This document shows, piece after piece, positions 33,798 through 41,901 of a stretch of DNA of 60,463 nucleotides. A program made the translations under genes and the position numbers. The notes under the pieces were generated by a model. The model made no database searches. It was not told the DNA's origin and saw nothing but the letters and a program-made list of their open reading frames with translations. Every line of letters starts with the position of its first letter. Position 1 is the stretch's first letter. The DNA comes from Thermobacillus xylanilyticus (GTDB taxonomy: Bacteria; Bacillota; Bacilli; Paenibacillales; Paenibacillaceae): NCBI RefSeq assembly GCF_907165215.1, contig NZ_CAJRAY010000081.1, positions 19,780-80,242 on the forward strand, read 5' to 3'.

Positions 33798-36794
33798 AAG
33801 AAAAGTTTGTCCCTGCTCGTGGCCATTGCTATGGTCTTCTCGATGTTCGCGACCGTAGCAGCCGCAGCAACCGACACTCAATCCAAGTACAACGAGCTCA
33901 AGAAAGCGGGTGTCTTCAGAGGTACGGGTGACGGTTCCGCCGCACTCGAGAATGAAATGACCCGCGCCGAGTTCGCTGGCATCATCGCTCGTCTGACTGG
34001 CGTAACGTCCAGCGGCACGGCGAAGTTCAATGACGTTCCGAGCTCCCACTGGGCGTCGAAGGACATCGCCGCTGTTGCGGAAGCCGGTTACATGGAAGGC
34101 ACCGGCAACAACAACTTTGCACCGTCGAAGAATGTGACGCTGCAAGAGCTGATCAAAGTTGCCGTAACGATCGTCGGTCTTGAAATCGACGAAGATGCTA
34201 CGGTTGACGGCAAAGCCGGCGCTTGGGCGCAACCGTACATCGCAGCTGCAATCGCGGCCGGCCTCATTCAACCGCTCGGCGACTACACCGTTAACGCAAC
34301 GCGCGGTGACCTGGTAGACGTTACGTATGAAGTTTACCAAGTTCTCCAAAACATCGCGAAGGTTACGGGCTATGAAGTCGTCAGCGCAACGAAAGTTGTC
34401 GTATCGTTCTCGGACGGCGGCAAAGTTGAAGTTGAACTCGACGAGCCGCTGAAGCTGGGCAAGAACACGATTACGGTTACGTACAACGATCGCGAGTATA
34501 AAGTTGAAGTTGAATTCGAAGCTACGGCCGCTACGGCCAAGCAAGTCGGCGCGAAGACGATCGAAGTTGCGTTCAACAAAGCAATTGACGATTCGAAAGT
34601 CAAATTTGCTGTGAAGAACGGCATCATTTCGCGCGACGTTGCGAAAGTTACGGTATCCGACGACAAGAAGAAAGCCATTGTTGAACTGACGACGCGCCTG
34701 CAAAACGGCGATTCGGTTGTCACGATCAGCGGCATTGAAGCAAACAACATCGAAGCCAAGTTCCAGGCTGAAGATGAACGCGTAACGCAACTGAAGTTCA
34801 AGAGCGACAAGCTTGCTCTGCAATCGCTGACGGACTTCACGAAAGCGAAAGTCGGTTTCCAAGTTCTGAACCAATTTGGTGAAGAAACGACGCTCGCTTA
34901 TTCGCCGAACTTCGTCGTCAGCAAGGCTGGCGCAACCGCTAGCGCTGCAAACGGCGTTCTGACGGTTACGGCAACGAACACGAACCCGTTCTATCTGAAC
35001 GAACAGGTTATGATCACGGGTTACCTCTCCGTGAGCACGTATGTCGTAACGTTCTCCGAGACGCTGTCCGTTGGTCAACCTTCGCAGATCGACAGCATCG
35101 AGTTCAAAGGCGTATATCATGACGACAACAAGCAACTGAACACGTCTTCGAAGTTTGAGGACTTCTACGTCCTGATCGAAGCGAAAGACCAATACGGCAA
35201 CAAGCTGAAAGCAACGGACGTTCAAAACGGCGTGCTGTATTCCGTAACGAATCCGATGATCTTCCAAATCAAAGGAATCGTTGACAACAAAGGTCCGAAC
35301 AAAGACCAGGTTGCCATCCAACTGGCAGATCCGGTCTACGCCCTCGGATATGACGGCACGAACACGATCCGCATCCAGTCGTACAGCGGCAAGACCTTCA
35401 CGTATGACGTGCAAGTGCCGAAAGCTGCGACGGTAGCGAAGATCGCGCTGAGCGCTCCGAACCAAGTGGTTGCAAGCAACGACGATTCGGTCAAGATTCC
35501 GTTTGTTGCTGAAGACCAAAACGGCAACCGCATCACGAAGTACAGCGAACTCAAAGACAAGCTCGAAGTTCTGCCGTCTCCGCTGGCAGGCAGCACCTTC
35601 GCGCTGAAGGAAGACTACGTAACGAAGGAAGCTTATCTCGAATTGACGCTTCCGAACAATCTGAACGTTCAGTATGCTCTTCCGGTTTACCTGTCGGTTA
35701 GAATCAAGAACAGCGCAGAAGTAGCGTCGGTTCAGTTCAACATCGAGAAGGCATGGACGCCTGAATCGATCTCCGGCCTGAAAGATGTCGCTTCCGACCT
35801 TGCGGTAAATGCAACGGTTTCGATTGAACCGAAGCATGTCGTTGTGAAAGACAACTATGGCCGCGATAAGGAACTGAAGGATCTGTTCCCGAACTACAAG
35901 GTTGTCATTGAACCGGTAGACAATACGTGGGATGTCATTGCCGTTAAAGCTGACCCGACGGATGCTCTTAAATCCAACAACGAACTGACGTTTGACGGCG
36001 ACAAGATCACGTTCGAGGGCAAAGTAAAGGGCAGCGAACGTGTGAAAGTTCAGCTTGTCAACACAGCGGAAAACAAAGTTGTTTACTCGTACGAAGGCTT
36101 CATCTTCAATGTCGTCGACAAGAGCAACATTGCCGACTACACTGTTGATGACATTCCGAAGATGAGCAACAAGGCTAACCGTGAAGTCGAGCTGAAAGTC
36201 TACGGCAAACGTTCGAACAGCACGACGGTCCAACTGCCGAAGGACGAATATTCGGTAACGGCAACGAGCGGTCTGACGTATGACGAAAATACCGGCAAGC
36301 TCAGCGCAAACGGCATCAATGGCGGCTTCGATAACAACGGCGAACTGAAGGCCAAGGTTGTCGTTACGATCAAGGCCACCAGCCAAACGATCGAAAAAGA
36401 AGTTGTCATTTCCAAGGCAGATCTCGTTCCGACGACGATCGAGCTGAAGGACAGCGGCAACCTGAAAGGTTCGAACGGCGTGATCAAGGGACCGCAAGGT
36501 GACGTTGCTAACCTGGCAACTGTCTTCCAAGCGCTGAAGATCAAAGACCAATTCGGCTTTGAAATGAATGGTGCAAATCCGGATGAAGTTAACGGCGCTG
36601 CATCGCAATTCAACGCTACGGTCTCCATCACTGATGAAGATGACGCCAACAAGTCGATGGTAGTAACCAACAACGGCAAGTCCGCTGATACGGTTACGAT
36701 CGCAGGCGTCGAAAAAGGCGACAGCTACACGGTTGTCTTCACGTCCAAAGCATCGGGCGTAAGCATCACGGTTAAAGTTGTAGCTGAAAGCTGA
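33795..36794 (+). CDS. Probable major S-layer protein (N-terminal SLH domains)
   Basis: A 999-residue exported protein. The signal peptide is MKKSLSLLVAIAMVFSMFAT up to VAAAA (about 25 residues). Three SLH repeats follow (about 27-200; MTRAEFAGIIARLTGV, SHWASKDIAAVAEAGYMEGT, ATRGDLVDVTYEVYQVL). A long set of beta-rich Ig-like domains runs to the end. Codon use differs visibly from the neighbours: GTT, GAA, AAC and AAG dominate and GC falls, as in very highly expressed genes. A long leader, two promoter candidates, two ribosome binding sites and a strong terminator support high expression. The frame extends upstream to 33717 (1025 residues), and a start at 33729 is possible. Identity as the main lattice protein is inferred from these features. 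Confidence 0.85.
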   Translation: MKKSLSLLVAIAMVFSMFATVAAAATDTQSKYNELKKAGVFRGTGDGSAALENEMTRAEFAGIIARLTGVTSSGTAKFNDVPSSHWASKDIAAVAEAGYMEGTGNNNFAPSKNVTLQELIKVAVTIVGLEIDEDATVDGKAGAWAQPYIAAAIAAGLIQPLGDYTVNATRGDLVDVTYEVYQVLQNIAKVTGYEVVSATKVVVSFSDGGKVEVELDEPLKLGKNTITVTYNDREYKVEVEFEATAATAKQVGAKTIEVAFNKAIDDSKVKFAVKNGIISRDVAKVTVSDDKKKAIVELTTRLQNGDSVVTISGIEANNIEAKFQAEDERVTQLKFKSDKLALQSLTDFTKAKVGFQVLNQFGEETTLAYSPNFVVSKAGATASAANGVLTVTATNTNPFYLNEQVMITGYLSVSTYVVTFSETLSVGQPSQIDSIEFKGVYHDDNKQLNTSSKFEDFYVLIEAKDQYGNKLKATDVQNGVLYSVTNPMIFQIKGIVDNKGPNKDQVAIQLADPVYALGYDGTNTIRIQSYSGKTFTYDVQVPKAATVAKIALSAPNQVVASNDDSVKIPFVAEDQNGNRITKYSELKDKLEVLPSPLAGSTFALKEDYVTKEAYLELTLPNNLNVQYALPVYLSVRIKNSAEVASVQFNIEKAWTPESISGLKDVASDLAVNATVSIEPKHVVVKDNYGRDKELKDLFPNYKVVIEPVDNTWDVIAVKADPTDALKSNNELTFDGDKITFEGKVKGSERVKVQLVNTAENKVVYSYEGFIFNVVDKSNIADYTVDDIPKMSNKANREVELKVYGKRSNSTTVQLPKDEYSVTATSGLTYDENTGKLSANGINGGFDNNGELKAKVVVTIKATSQTIEKEVVISKADLVPTTIELKDSGNLKGSNGVIKGPQGDVANLATVFQALKIKDQFGFEMNGANPDEVNGAASQFNATVSITDEDDANKSMVVTNNGKSADTVTIAGVEKGDSYTVVFTSKASGVSITVKVVAES

Positions 36795-36811
36795 TCAATC
36801 TGATTCACAAA

Positions 36812-36847
36812 GAAACCTCGATTCTTCGGAATCGGGGTTTCTTTTTT
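36812..36847 (+). terminator. Intrinsic terminator of the S-layer gene
   Basis: A 13-bp stem, GAAACCTCGATTC with GAATCGGGGTTTC, has a TTCG tetraloop and is followed by TTTTTT. It is among the strongest terminators in the window. Confidence 0.93.
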
Positions 36848-36936
36848 ATTGCATGAATCGTAAATCTATAAGCAACTTTTTGCCTGTCTCTTCGTCTATA
36901 TAAATAACGATGAAGGCAAAAAGGAGAAAAGGATTT

Positions 36937-39450
36937 ATGAAAAAAATCGCGAAAACAGCGGGCACAGCGTTGATCGCCGGCAGCATGCTGATCATCCCGT
37001 TGTCCAATGCCGCATGGTCTGCAGCCGCACCTTCAAAGACTGCAACGACGGCGCAAGCGCAGGCGTTGCAGCCGTTTGCCGGCACCAAATTGAAGACGTT
37101 CATGATATCCGCGAACAGCTATGTTCAAGTCAAAGATATTTTCTTTCAGTATGACAACAACAGCAAAAAAGTATTCTTCACGATATTGGTGTACAACGGC
37201 GACAAACACGCAATCGACTTTACGTATTATTACCCCGAAGTTTTTGCTGCTTCCGGCGGGAAGTTCACGGTTCAGGAACATCCGGACAACAAAAAATCCG
37301 GCATCGTGGAACCCAGCACGACGGAGGAATTCAAATATTACGCCAATATCAACTCAAGCCTGAACTACACGGATTTGGTGTTCAAGGTTCAAAAAATTGA
37401 TTTCAATGCGCCCAATTATACGCGATTGATCGGGCAGGCTGCCATTACAACAGCCTATCAAAACTCTGTGCCTTCCAAACATTACTACATTATCCGCAAA
37501 GGCAACGACAAGTTAAAGACCTATCTGCAGCCGGGCAGCAAATTGGCTGTCAGCGGAGACCATCAGGTTCGGCTTCGTTTTGAGATGGAAAACGTCGGTT
37601 GGATGACCTATACGGTACCGAATCTGCAGTTCTACATCTTGACGAAGGCCGGCCATATGGTGAAACTGACATCCGACCTTGCCAACCCACTGAACCTTCA
37701 GCCTGGTGAGAAAGTCGTTGTCACGTTGTCCGGAGCAATCAAATCCAGCATTGATCTGAATGGAACGAAGCTGATTGTTCAGGCGGTTTCAGGCGGCGAA
37801 CAGGCCATCGAGACGCCCATCGCCATGTACAACCTAGTATGGGATACCGCTTCGAGTTTTATAACCGGTGAAAATCAGAAGGCACAGCTGAAAGTGTCGG
37901 ACAATGCCATGGAAGCCGGCATTGAAACCCTCTATGTCGACAGAACGGAAACCCAGAATGAATGGACGGTTACGCTCAAGTGGACGAATAAAGGAGACTC
38001 CGCCGTCACACTTCCGAAATACAAGTATGAACTGATGGACAGCCGCGGAGTCCGCTATCCTGTAGAGGTTCCGGATGCTGAAGTCCAGGTTGTGCCGGGG
38101 ATCGACAAGGAAATCATCGGCTCTGCCGTCACCCCGCCTACTGTTGACGGACCGTTCACGCTGCTGGTTCGGTATCCGAAGGACGAGACGAATCCGACGG
38201 AGTATATCGCGGCGGCTTTCAAACTGAATGCTGAACAGGCGACGGGGCCGGTCGAAGGCAAGAAGTACCGCAACGAATACGGACTGTATCAGATCAGCGT
38301 TTCGCGGGTGGAGCGCCTCCCCTGGGGAGATCAGGATCTCATCAACGCTTATGTCGAGGTCGAGAACCTCGGTTCGACTTCGCAAATCATTCCGCAGATT
38401 ACCGCTGCGCTGAAACTGAATGGCATCAATGTGAACGAGCAAGACGTCAAGATCATGAAAATTGAAGACAAGATCATGCTCGGCGCCAAAGAAAAGACAA
38501 GCTATGTCGTGACGACCAAGGTTCCGTATACCTACACATTTAATGAATTGACGCTGAACCTGTCGGAGCAGACCTCCGGTGAAGCCAAAGCGACCATTGG
38601 TCTCTTCAGAGCAGACAAGATTTCTCCGGCTACGTCCGTGTCGATTGGCAGCAAGCACAAAATCGATTCCGTTGGAAGACGCGCTTCGCTTGAGTTCCTG
38701 AACACCTATGTCTTCGAAGGCAAGGACGACGATTTGCTGTACGCCGAGTTTAAGTACTCAAACGACGAGACGCGTTCGAAGACGCTCCCGGCGCTGAAAG
38801 CTTACTTCAAAACAAGTGACGGCACGTACTTTGAAGCCGATGTCGTAAATGTCAAGTCGCAATTGAAATCGAATGGCACTACGCTTCTTGCAGCGAAAGC
38901 CGTCGTGCCGAAAACTTTCGTCAGCGACGGCAACGTAGAATTGGTCATCGGCGAAGCGATAGAGAACGGACAATATGCAAAGCCGGACGGAACGCCGGAC
39001 GGTTATATCAGTGCTGTATCGTTCAAACTGCCGAAAAATCAAAATGTCGCCAAAGAAGAGCTTGTCGATCTTTCCTTCAGACCGTATAAGCTGAGGATCC
39101 ATAATGCATTCGCGGTATTGTCCGATGCTTCGAATGTACGCCTGGATATCCGATATACCCTGGATAAAACAGCCGAATTCGACGTATTGGAAACGGCTCG
39201 GAAGTTGTATGTGGAATTGGAAGGAAACCATCTGAAGTATGGCAAGACCGTAGAAGTTGAACCGAAGCAGGACGACGGCAGCGGCCTCAAGGTCGGAATC
39301 GAGCAGGAAATCCGGGTTGAAATTCAGGGTCAAAATATCGCCAATCTGATTTACAACGGATACAAGGTTAACATTTATGAAGAAATTGACGGCTACAAAC
39401 GTTTGCTCGGTTCCAAGACCAACAACAGCTTCCAGGTTCCGGTTCCGTGA
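36937..39450 (+). CDS. Secreted protein with tandem beta domains, function unknown
   Basis: An 837-residue exported protein. Signal peptide at residues 1-33 (MKKIAKTAGTALIAGSMLII). The rest looks like four to five Ig-like or DUF4352-like domains, each with a pattern such as FFTILVYNGDKHAIDF, VRLRFEMENVGWMTYTVPNL, VTLKWTNKGDSAVTLPKYKY and AYVEVENLGSTSQIIPQI. No SLH or catalytic motif is seen. The ATG at 36937 has AAGGAG at 10 bases; an in-frame ATG at 36910 lacks a site. It lies directly after the S-layer gene terminator, and the next gene starts 21 bases after its stop. An accessory or lattice-associated role is possible but not shown. Confidence 0.75.
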   Translation: MKKIAKTAGTALIAGSMLIIPLSNAAWSAAAPSKTATTAQAQALQPFAGTKLKTFMISANSYVQVKDIFFQYDNNSKKVFFTILVYNGDKHAIDFTYYYPEVFAASGGKFTVQEHPDNKKSGIVEPSTTEEFKYYANINSSLNYTDLVFKVQKIDFNAPNYTRLIGQAAITTAYQNSVPSKHYYIIRKGNDKLKTYLQPGSKLAVSGDHQVRLRFEMENVGWMTYTVPNLQFYILTKAGHMVKLTSDLANPLNLQPGEKVVVTLSGAIKSSIDLNGTKLIVQAVSGGEQAIETPIAMYNLVWDTASSFITGENQKAQLKVSDNAMEAGIETLYVDRTETQNEWTVTLKWTNKGDSAVTLPKYKYELMDSRGVRYPVEVPDAEVQVVPGIDKEIIGSAVTPPTVDGPFTLLVRYPKDETNPTEYIAAAFKLNAEQATGPVEGKKYRNEYGLYQISVSRVERLPWGDQDLINAYVEVENLGSTSQIIPQITAALKLNGINVNEQDVKIMKIEDKIMLGAKEKTSYVVTTKVPYTYTFNELTLNLSEQTSGEAKATIGLFRADKISPATSVSIGSKHKIDSVGRRASLEFLNTYVFEGKDDDLLYAEFKYSNDETRSKTLPALKAYFKTSDGTYFEADVVNVKSQLKSNGTTLLAAKAVVPKTFVSDGNVELVIGEAIENGQYAKPDGTPDGYISAVSFKLPKNQNVAKEELVDLSFRPYKLRIHNAFAVLSDASNVRLDIRYTLDKTAEFDVLETARKLYVELEGNHLKYGKTVEVEPKQDDGSGLKVGIEQEIRVEIQGQNIANLIYNGYKVNIYEEIDGYKRLLGSKTNNSFQVPVP

Positions 39451-39471
39451 CGCGAAAGGTGGTAAGCTTCA

Positions 39472-39960
39472 TTGAAGAAATTAGGGCTGACGGCATTATT
39501 GATTTTACTGACAACTACTGCAGTCATGATCTACACCCATTCGGATTCCAGGGCCGACAGCGCCAAACCGGGTTCAATCGATGATCCGCTCGTCACGAAG
39601 AGCTATGTCGACAAGCTGCTGGCAGGCGGCTCGACAGGGGGCGGACAGGGAACGACGCAAGGGATTGAGACCACCGTTGTCTCGGTCAATCCGGGCGAAG
39701 TATTGCTGGCCAAAGCCGGTGCGCAGTTCGTGCTGCGTGCCGGCAAAGGCGTCGCATATAGTTCGGATGCGAACGGCATATCCGATGTAACGGATGGGAA
39801 GGATATCAAAAGCGGACAGCCGGTGGCGAACAATCATCTGCTGATTTTCCCGCGCGACGGACGCGGCGTCATGCCGGATCCGCAAGCCAAAGCCGCCCTT
39901 ACCGTACTGGTCATCGGCGGGTATGAAATTACAGCAGCGCCCAGTTCCAGCGGATCCTGA
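39472..39960 (+). CDS. Small exported protein of unknown function
   Basis: A 162-residue protein with a signal peptide or signal anchor at residues 1-28 (LGLTALLILLTTTAVMIYTH). A short conserved-looking block follows, PGSIDDPLVTKSYVDKLL, then a Gly/Thr/Gln linker and a compact beta-rich domain (VVSVNPGEVLLAKAGAQFVL; VLVIGGYEITAAP). It begins with TTG, 21 bases after the previous stop and behind AAAGGTGG, so both are probably one operon. No known function is recognised. The VTKSYVD block recurs, from memory, in small secreted proteins of Paenibacillaceae; a search would be needed to confirm. Confidence 0.7.
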   Translation: MKKLGLTALLILLTTTAVMIYTHSDSRADSAKPGSIDDPLVTKSYVDKLLAGGSTGGGQGTTQGIETTVVSVNPGEVLLAKAGAQFVLRAGKGVAYSSDANGISDVTDGKDIKSGQPVANNHLLIFPRDGRGVMPDPQAKAALTVLVIGGYEITAAPSSSGS

Positions 39961-39982
39961 CCCGCATGTCAACATCTTATAC

Positions 39983-40012
39983 GCTTCGGCGCGGTTTTCT
40001 CGTCTCATACTA
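39983..40012 (+). promoter_or_regulatory. Candidate sigma-G promoter of the SASP gene
   Basis: CATACTA at 40006-40012 is a perfect sigma-G -10 box. At 18 bases upstream only GCTTC is found in place of a GCATA/GAATA-type -35. Forespore control is expected for SASP genes. Confidence 0.5.
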
Positions 40013-40041
40013 AGGGCACCAACCGACGGGAGGTGCTCACA

Positions 40042-40311
40042 ATGGCGAGAAGACGTTCAAACATCAAGGTCGTGCCGGAGTGTCAAGCCGCGATTGATCG
40101 CATGAAATATGAGATTGCGGCCGAGCTTGGCCTGACATCGCCTTCTGCCGATTTTCTGACCGAGTCGTCAGGGGAGCTCGGATCACAGCCGGAAGCGGTC
40201 TACGGCAGCGTGCAATGGGATTCCATTGCGACGCGCGATGCGGGGGCAGTCGGCGGTATGATTACGCGAAGGCTGGTTCAACAGGCCGAGCAGATCCTCG
40301 GCAGAATTTGA
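40042..40311 (+). CDS. Alpha/beta-type small acid-soluble spore protein
   Basis: An 89-residue spore protein that coats forespore DNA and is degraded by the GPR protease at germination. The two family regions are seen: MKYEIAAELGL, which includes the GPR cleavage area, and GAVGGMITRRLVQQAEQIL. Start is the ATG behind GGGAGGTG; a GTG at 40033 in the same frame is part of that site. It is longer and more polar in the middle (SSGELGSQPEAVYGS) than classic SspA/SspB. It stands alone between a sigma-G-like promoter and the metK promoter. Confidence 0.9.
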   Translation: MARRRSNIKVVPECQAAIDRMKYEIAAELGLTSPSADFLTESSGELGSQPEAVYGSVQWDSIATRDAGAVGGMITRRLVQQAEQILGRI

Positions 40312-40329
40312 TGTACCGCGAACAGCAAA

Positions 40330-40358
40330 TTGACAGGACCCGACAAATCGGATATCAT
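40330..40358 (+). promoter_or_regulatory. Strong sigma-A promoter of metK
   Basis: A perfect TTGACA and TATCAT are separated by exactly 17 bases. This is the best vegetative promoter in the window. The expected transcript start near 40365 leaves a leader of about 190 bases before metK. Confidence 0.8.
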
Positions 40359-40367
40359 TAATTATTA

Positions 40368-40414
40368 GAAAAGTTGTCTAACAACCTTTTCCAATTGGAA
40401 AAGGTTGATTTTTT
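40368..40414 (+). promoter_or_regulatory. Leader terminator with competing hairpin (metK attenuator candidate)
   Basis: A perfect 11-bp stem, CAACCTTTTCC (40382-40392) with GGAAAAGGTTG (40397-40407), is followed by ATTTTTT. Its 5' arm can instead pair with the upstream GAAAAGTTGT (40368-40377) through ACAACCTTTTC (one bulged C). The two folds exclude each other, as in transcription attenuators. It may also simply end the SASP transcript, but it lies after the metK promoter, so metK transcripts must pass it. Confidence 0.65.
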
Positions 40415-40415
40415 G

Positions 40416-40546
40416 AAAGATAAGAATTTGTAAGTTTCAAGCTTATAACGGCTTATCTTTCTCCGCAAACGGATGCGCCTGCCTGCAAGGGACGGCGCAA
40501 GCCGATTTGCTTGCCCGTCGGGCAAAGTTCCCATGCAGCAGGAGGT
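40416..40546 (+). ncRNA. Structured metK 5' leader with three-way junction
   Basis: After the leader terminator come four hairpins. First, AAAGATAAG (40416) pairs with CTTATCTTT (ending 40460), with TTGTAAG/CTTATAA inside. Second, TCCG pairs with CGGA at 40462-40473. Third, a long stem pairs CCTGCCTGCA (40478-40487) with TGCAGCAGG (40534-40542), extended by GGGA/TCCC. It encloses CGGC-GCAA-GCCG (40493-40504) and TTGCCC-GTC-GGGCAA (40511-40525). The closing strand takes in the first bases of the metK ribosome binding site GGAGGT (40541-40546). The core of the S-box (SAM-I) riboswitch is not present. The class is unrecognised. Confidence 0.5.
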
Positions 40547-40555
40547 CGATCCGCC

Positions 40556-41758
40556 ATGACGACGAAAGGCCGTCATTTGTTCACATCGGAATCCGTTACG
40601 GAAGGGCATCCGGACAAAATCTGCGACCAAATTTCCGACGCCGTCCTCGACGCGTTCCTGGAAGTCGATCCGTACGCGAGGGTCGCGTGCGAGACGGCAG
40701 TGGCCACAGGTCTGGTACTTGTAATCGGTGAAATCAGCACCCGCGCGGACTATGTCGATATTCCGTCCATCGTTCGCCGCACGATCCGCGAAATCGGCTA
40801 TACCCGCGCGAAGTATGGCTTTGACGCCGATACCTGCGCCGTTCTCACGTCGCTGAACGAGCAATCGGCGGACATTGCGCAAGGTGTCAATGCCGCGTTG
40901 GAATACCGTGAAGGCAAAGAAGTCAACCAAGAGAACGAAGCTTTGGGAGCCGGTGACCAGGGGCTGATGTTCGGGTTCGCGACAAATGAGACGCCCGAGC
41001 TCATGCCGCTCCCGATCGCGCTTGCCCACCGGATTTCGCGGCGCCTTGCGGAAGTGCGCAAGAACGGCACGTTGAATTATCTGCGTCCGGACGGCAAGAC
41101 GCAGGTAACGATCGAATACGAAGGCGGACGGCCGGTGCGCGTCGACACGATAGTCGTTTCGACCCAGCACGGAGAAGATGTGACGCAGGAGCAAATCCGG
41201 CAAGACATCCTGGAGCAAGTGGTTCGCCCGGTCGTACCGGGTGAATGGCTCGATAAGGAAACGAAATATTTCATCAACCCGACAGGCCGATTTGTCATTG
41301 GCGGACCGCAAGGCGATGCCGGACTTACCGGACGAAAGATCATCGTCGACACCTACGGCGGCTACGCGCGTCACGGCGGCGGCGCATTCTCCGGAAAGGA
41401 CCCGACGAAGGTCGACCGCTCGGCGGCTTATGCGGCGCGTTACGTCGCCAAGAATATCGTCGCGGCGGGTCTCGCGGACAAATGTGAAATCCAGCTCGCC
41501 TATGCGATCGGCGTTGCCAATCCGGTATCGATCAGCGTCGACACGTACGGCACGGGCAAGGTCAGCGATGAGAAGCTGGTGGAAATCATCCGCGGCAACT
41601 TCGATCTCCGACCGGCAGGGATCATCAAGATGCTTGATCTTCGCCGTCCGATCTATGCGAAGACGGCAGCCTACGGCCATTTCGGACGCACCGATATCGA
41701 TCTGCCTTGGGAACGCATCGACCGCGCGGAGCAGTTGCGCGCAGACGCCTTGAAATGA
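40556..41758 (+). CDS. metK: S-adenosylmethionine synthase
   Basis: A 400-residue cytoplasmic enzyme making S-adenosylmethionine from methionine and ATP. Motifs seen: [20 protein letters not shown] with the ATP-binding His, [20 protein letters not shown] and the P-loop-like [19 protein letters not shown]. Also visible are [20 protein letters not shown] and the C-terminal [12 protein letters not shown] start behind GGAGGT at 9 bases; the longer frame from 40511 runs through the structured leader and is not coding. It is a single-gene unit with its own promoter and terminator. The unusual leader implies control at both transcription and translation. Confidence 0.96.
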   Translation: MTTKGRHLFTSESVTEGHPDKICDQISDAVLDAFLEVDPYARVACETAVATGLVLVIGEISTRADYVDIPSIVRRTIREIGYTRAKYGFDADTCAVLTSLNEQSADIAQGVNAALEYREGKEVNQENEALGAGDQGLMFGFATNETPELMPLPIALAHRISRRLAEVRKNGTLNYLRPDGKTQVTIEYEGGRPVRVDTIVVSTQHGEDVTQEQIRQDILEQVVRPVVPGEWLDKETKYFINPTGRFVIGGPQGDAGLTGRKIIVDTYGGYARHGGGAFSGKDPTKVDRSAAYAARYVAKNIVAAGLADKCEIQLAYAIGVANPVSISVDTYGTGKVSDEKLVEIIRGNFDLRPAGIIKMLDLRRPIYAKTAAYGHFGRTDIDLPWERIDRAEQLRADALK

Positions 41759-41768
41759 CCGGAATAAC

Positions 41769-41810
41769 AAAGCGTGTCTCGGGAGCGAGGCGCGCTTTAT
41801 TTTTTGTTTT
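41769..41810 (+). terminator. Intrinsic terminator of metK
   Basis: AAAGCG pairs with CGCTTT, with an inner CTCG/CGAG stem, followed by ATTTTTTGTTTTT. Confidence 0.85.
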
Positions 41811-41901
41811 TCCCGCCTTTTTGTTCACTCGCCGGCTAAACATCTGCGGCGAATCGGCCGAAAAATTAAGTACGAGTGTCTTTCATTGGGAGTGATCATC
41901 G

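Noticed and set aside
40360..40555. S-box (SAM-I) riboswitch upstream of metK
   Set aside because: The conserved S-box core elements were not found, and the terminator lies before rather than after the folded region.
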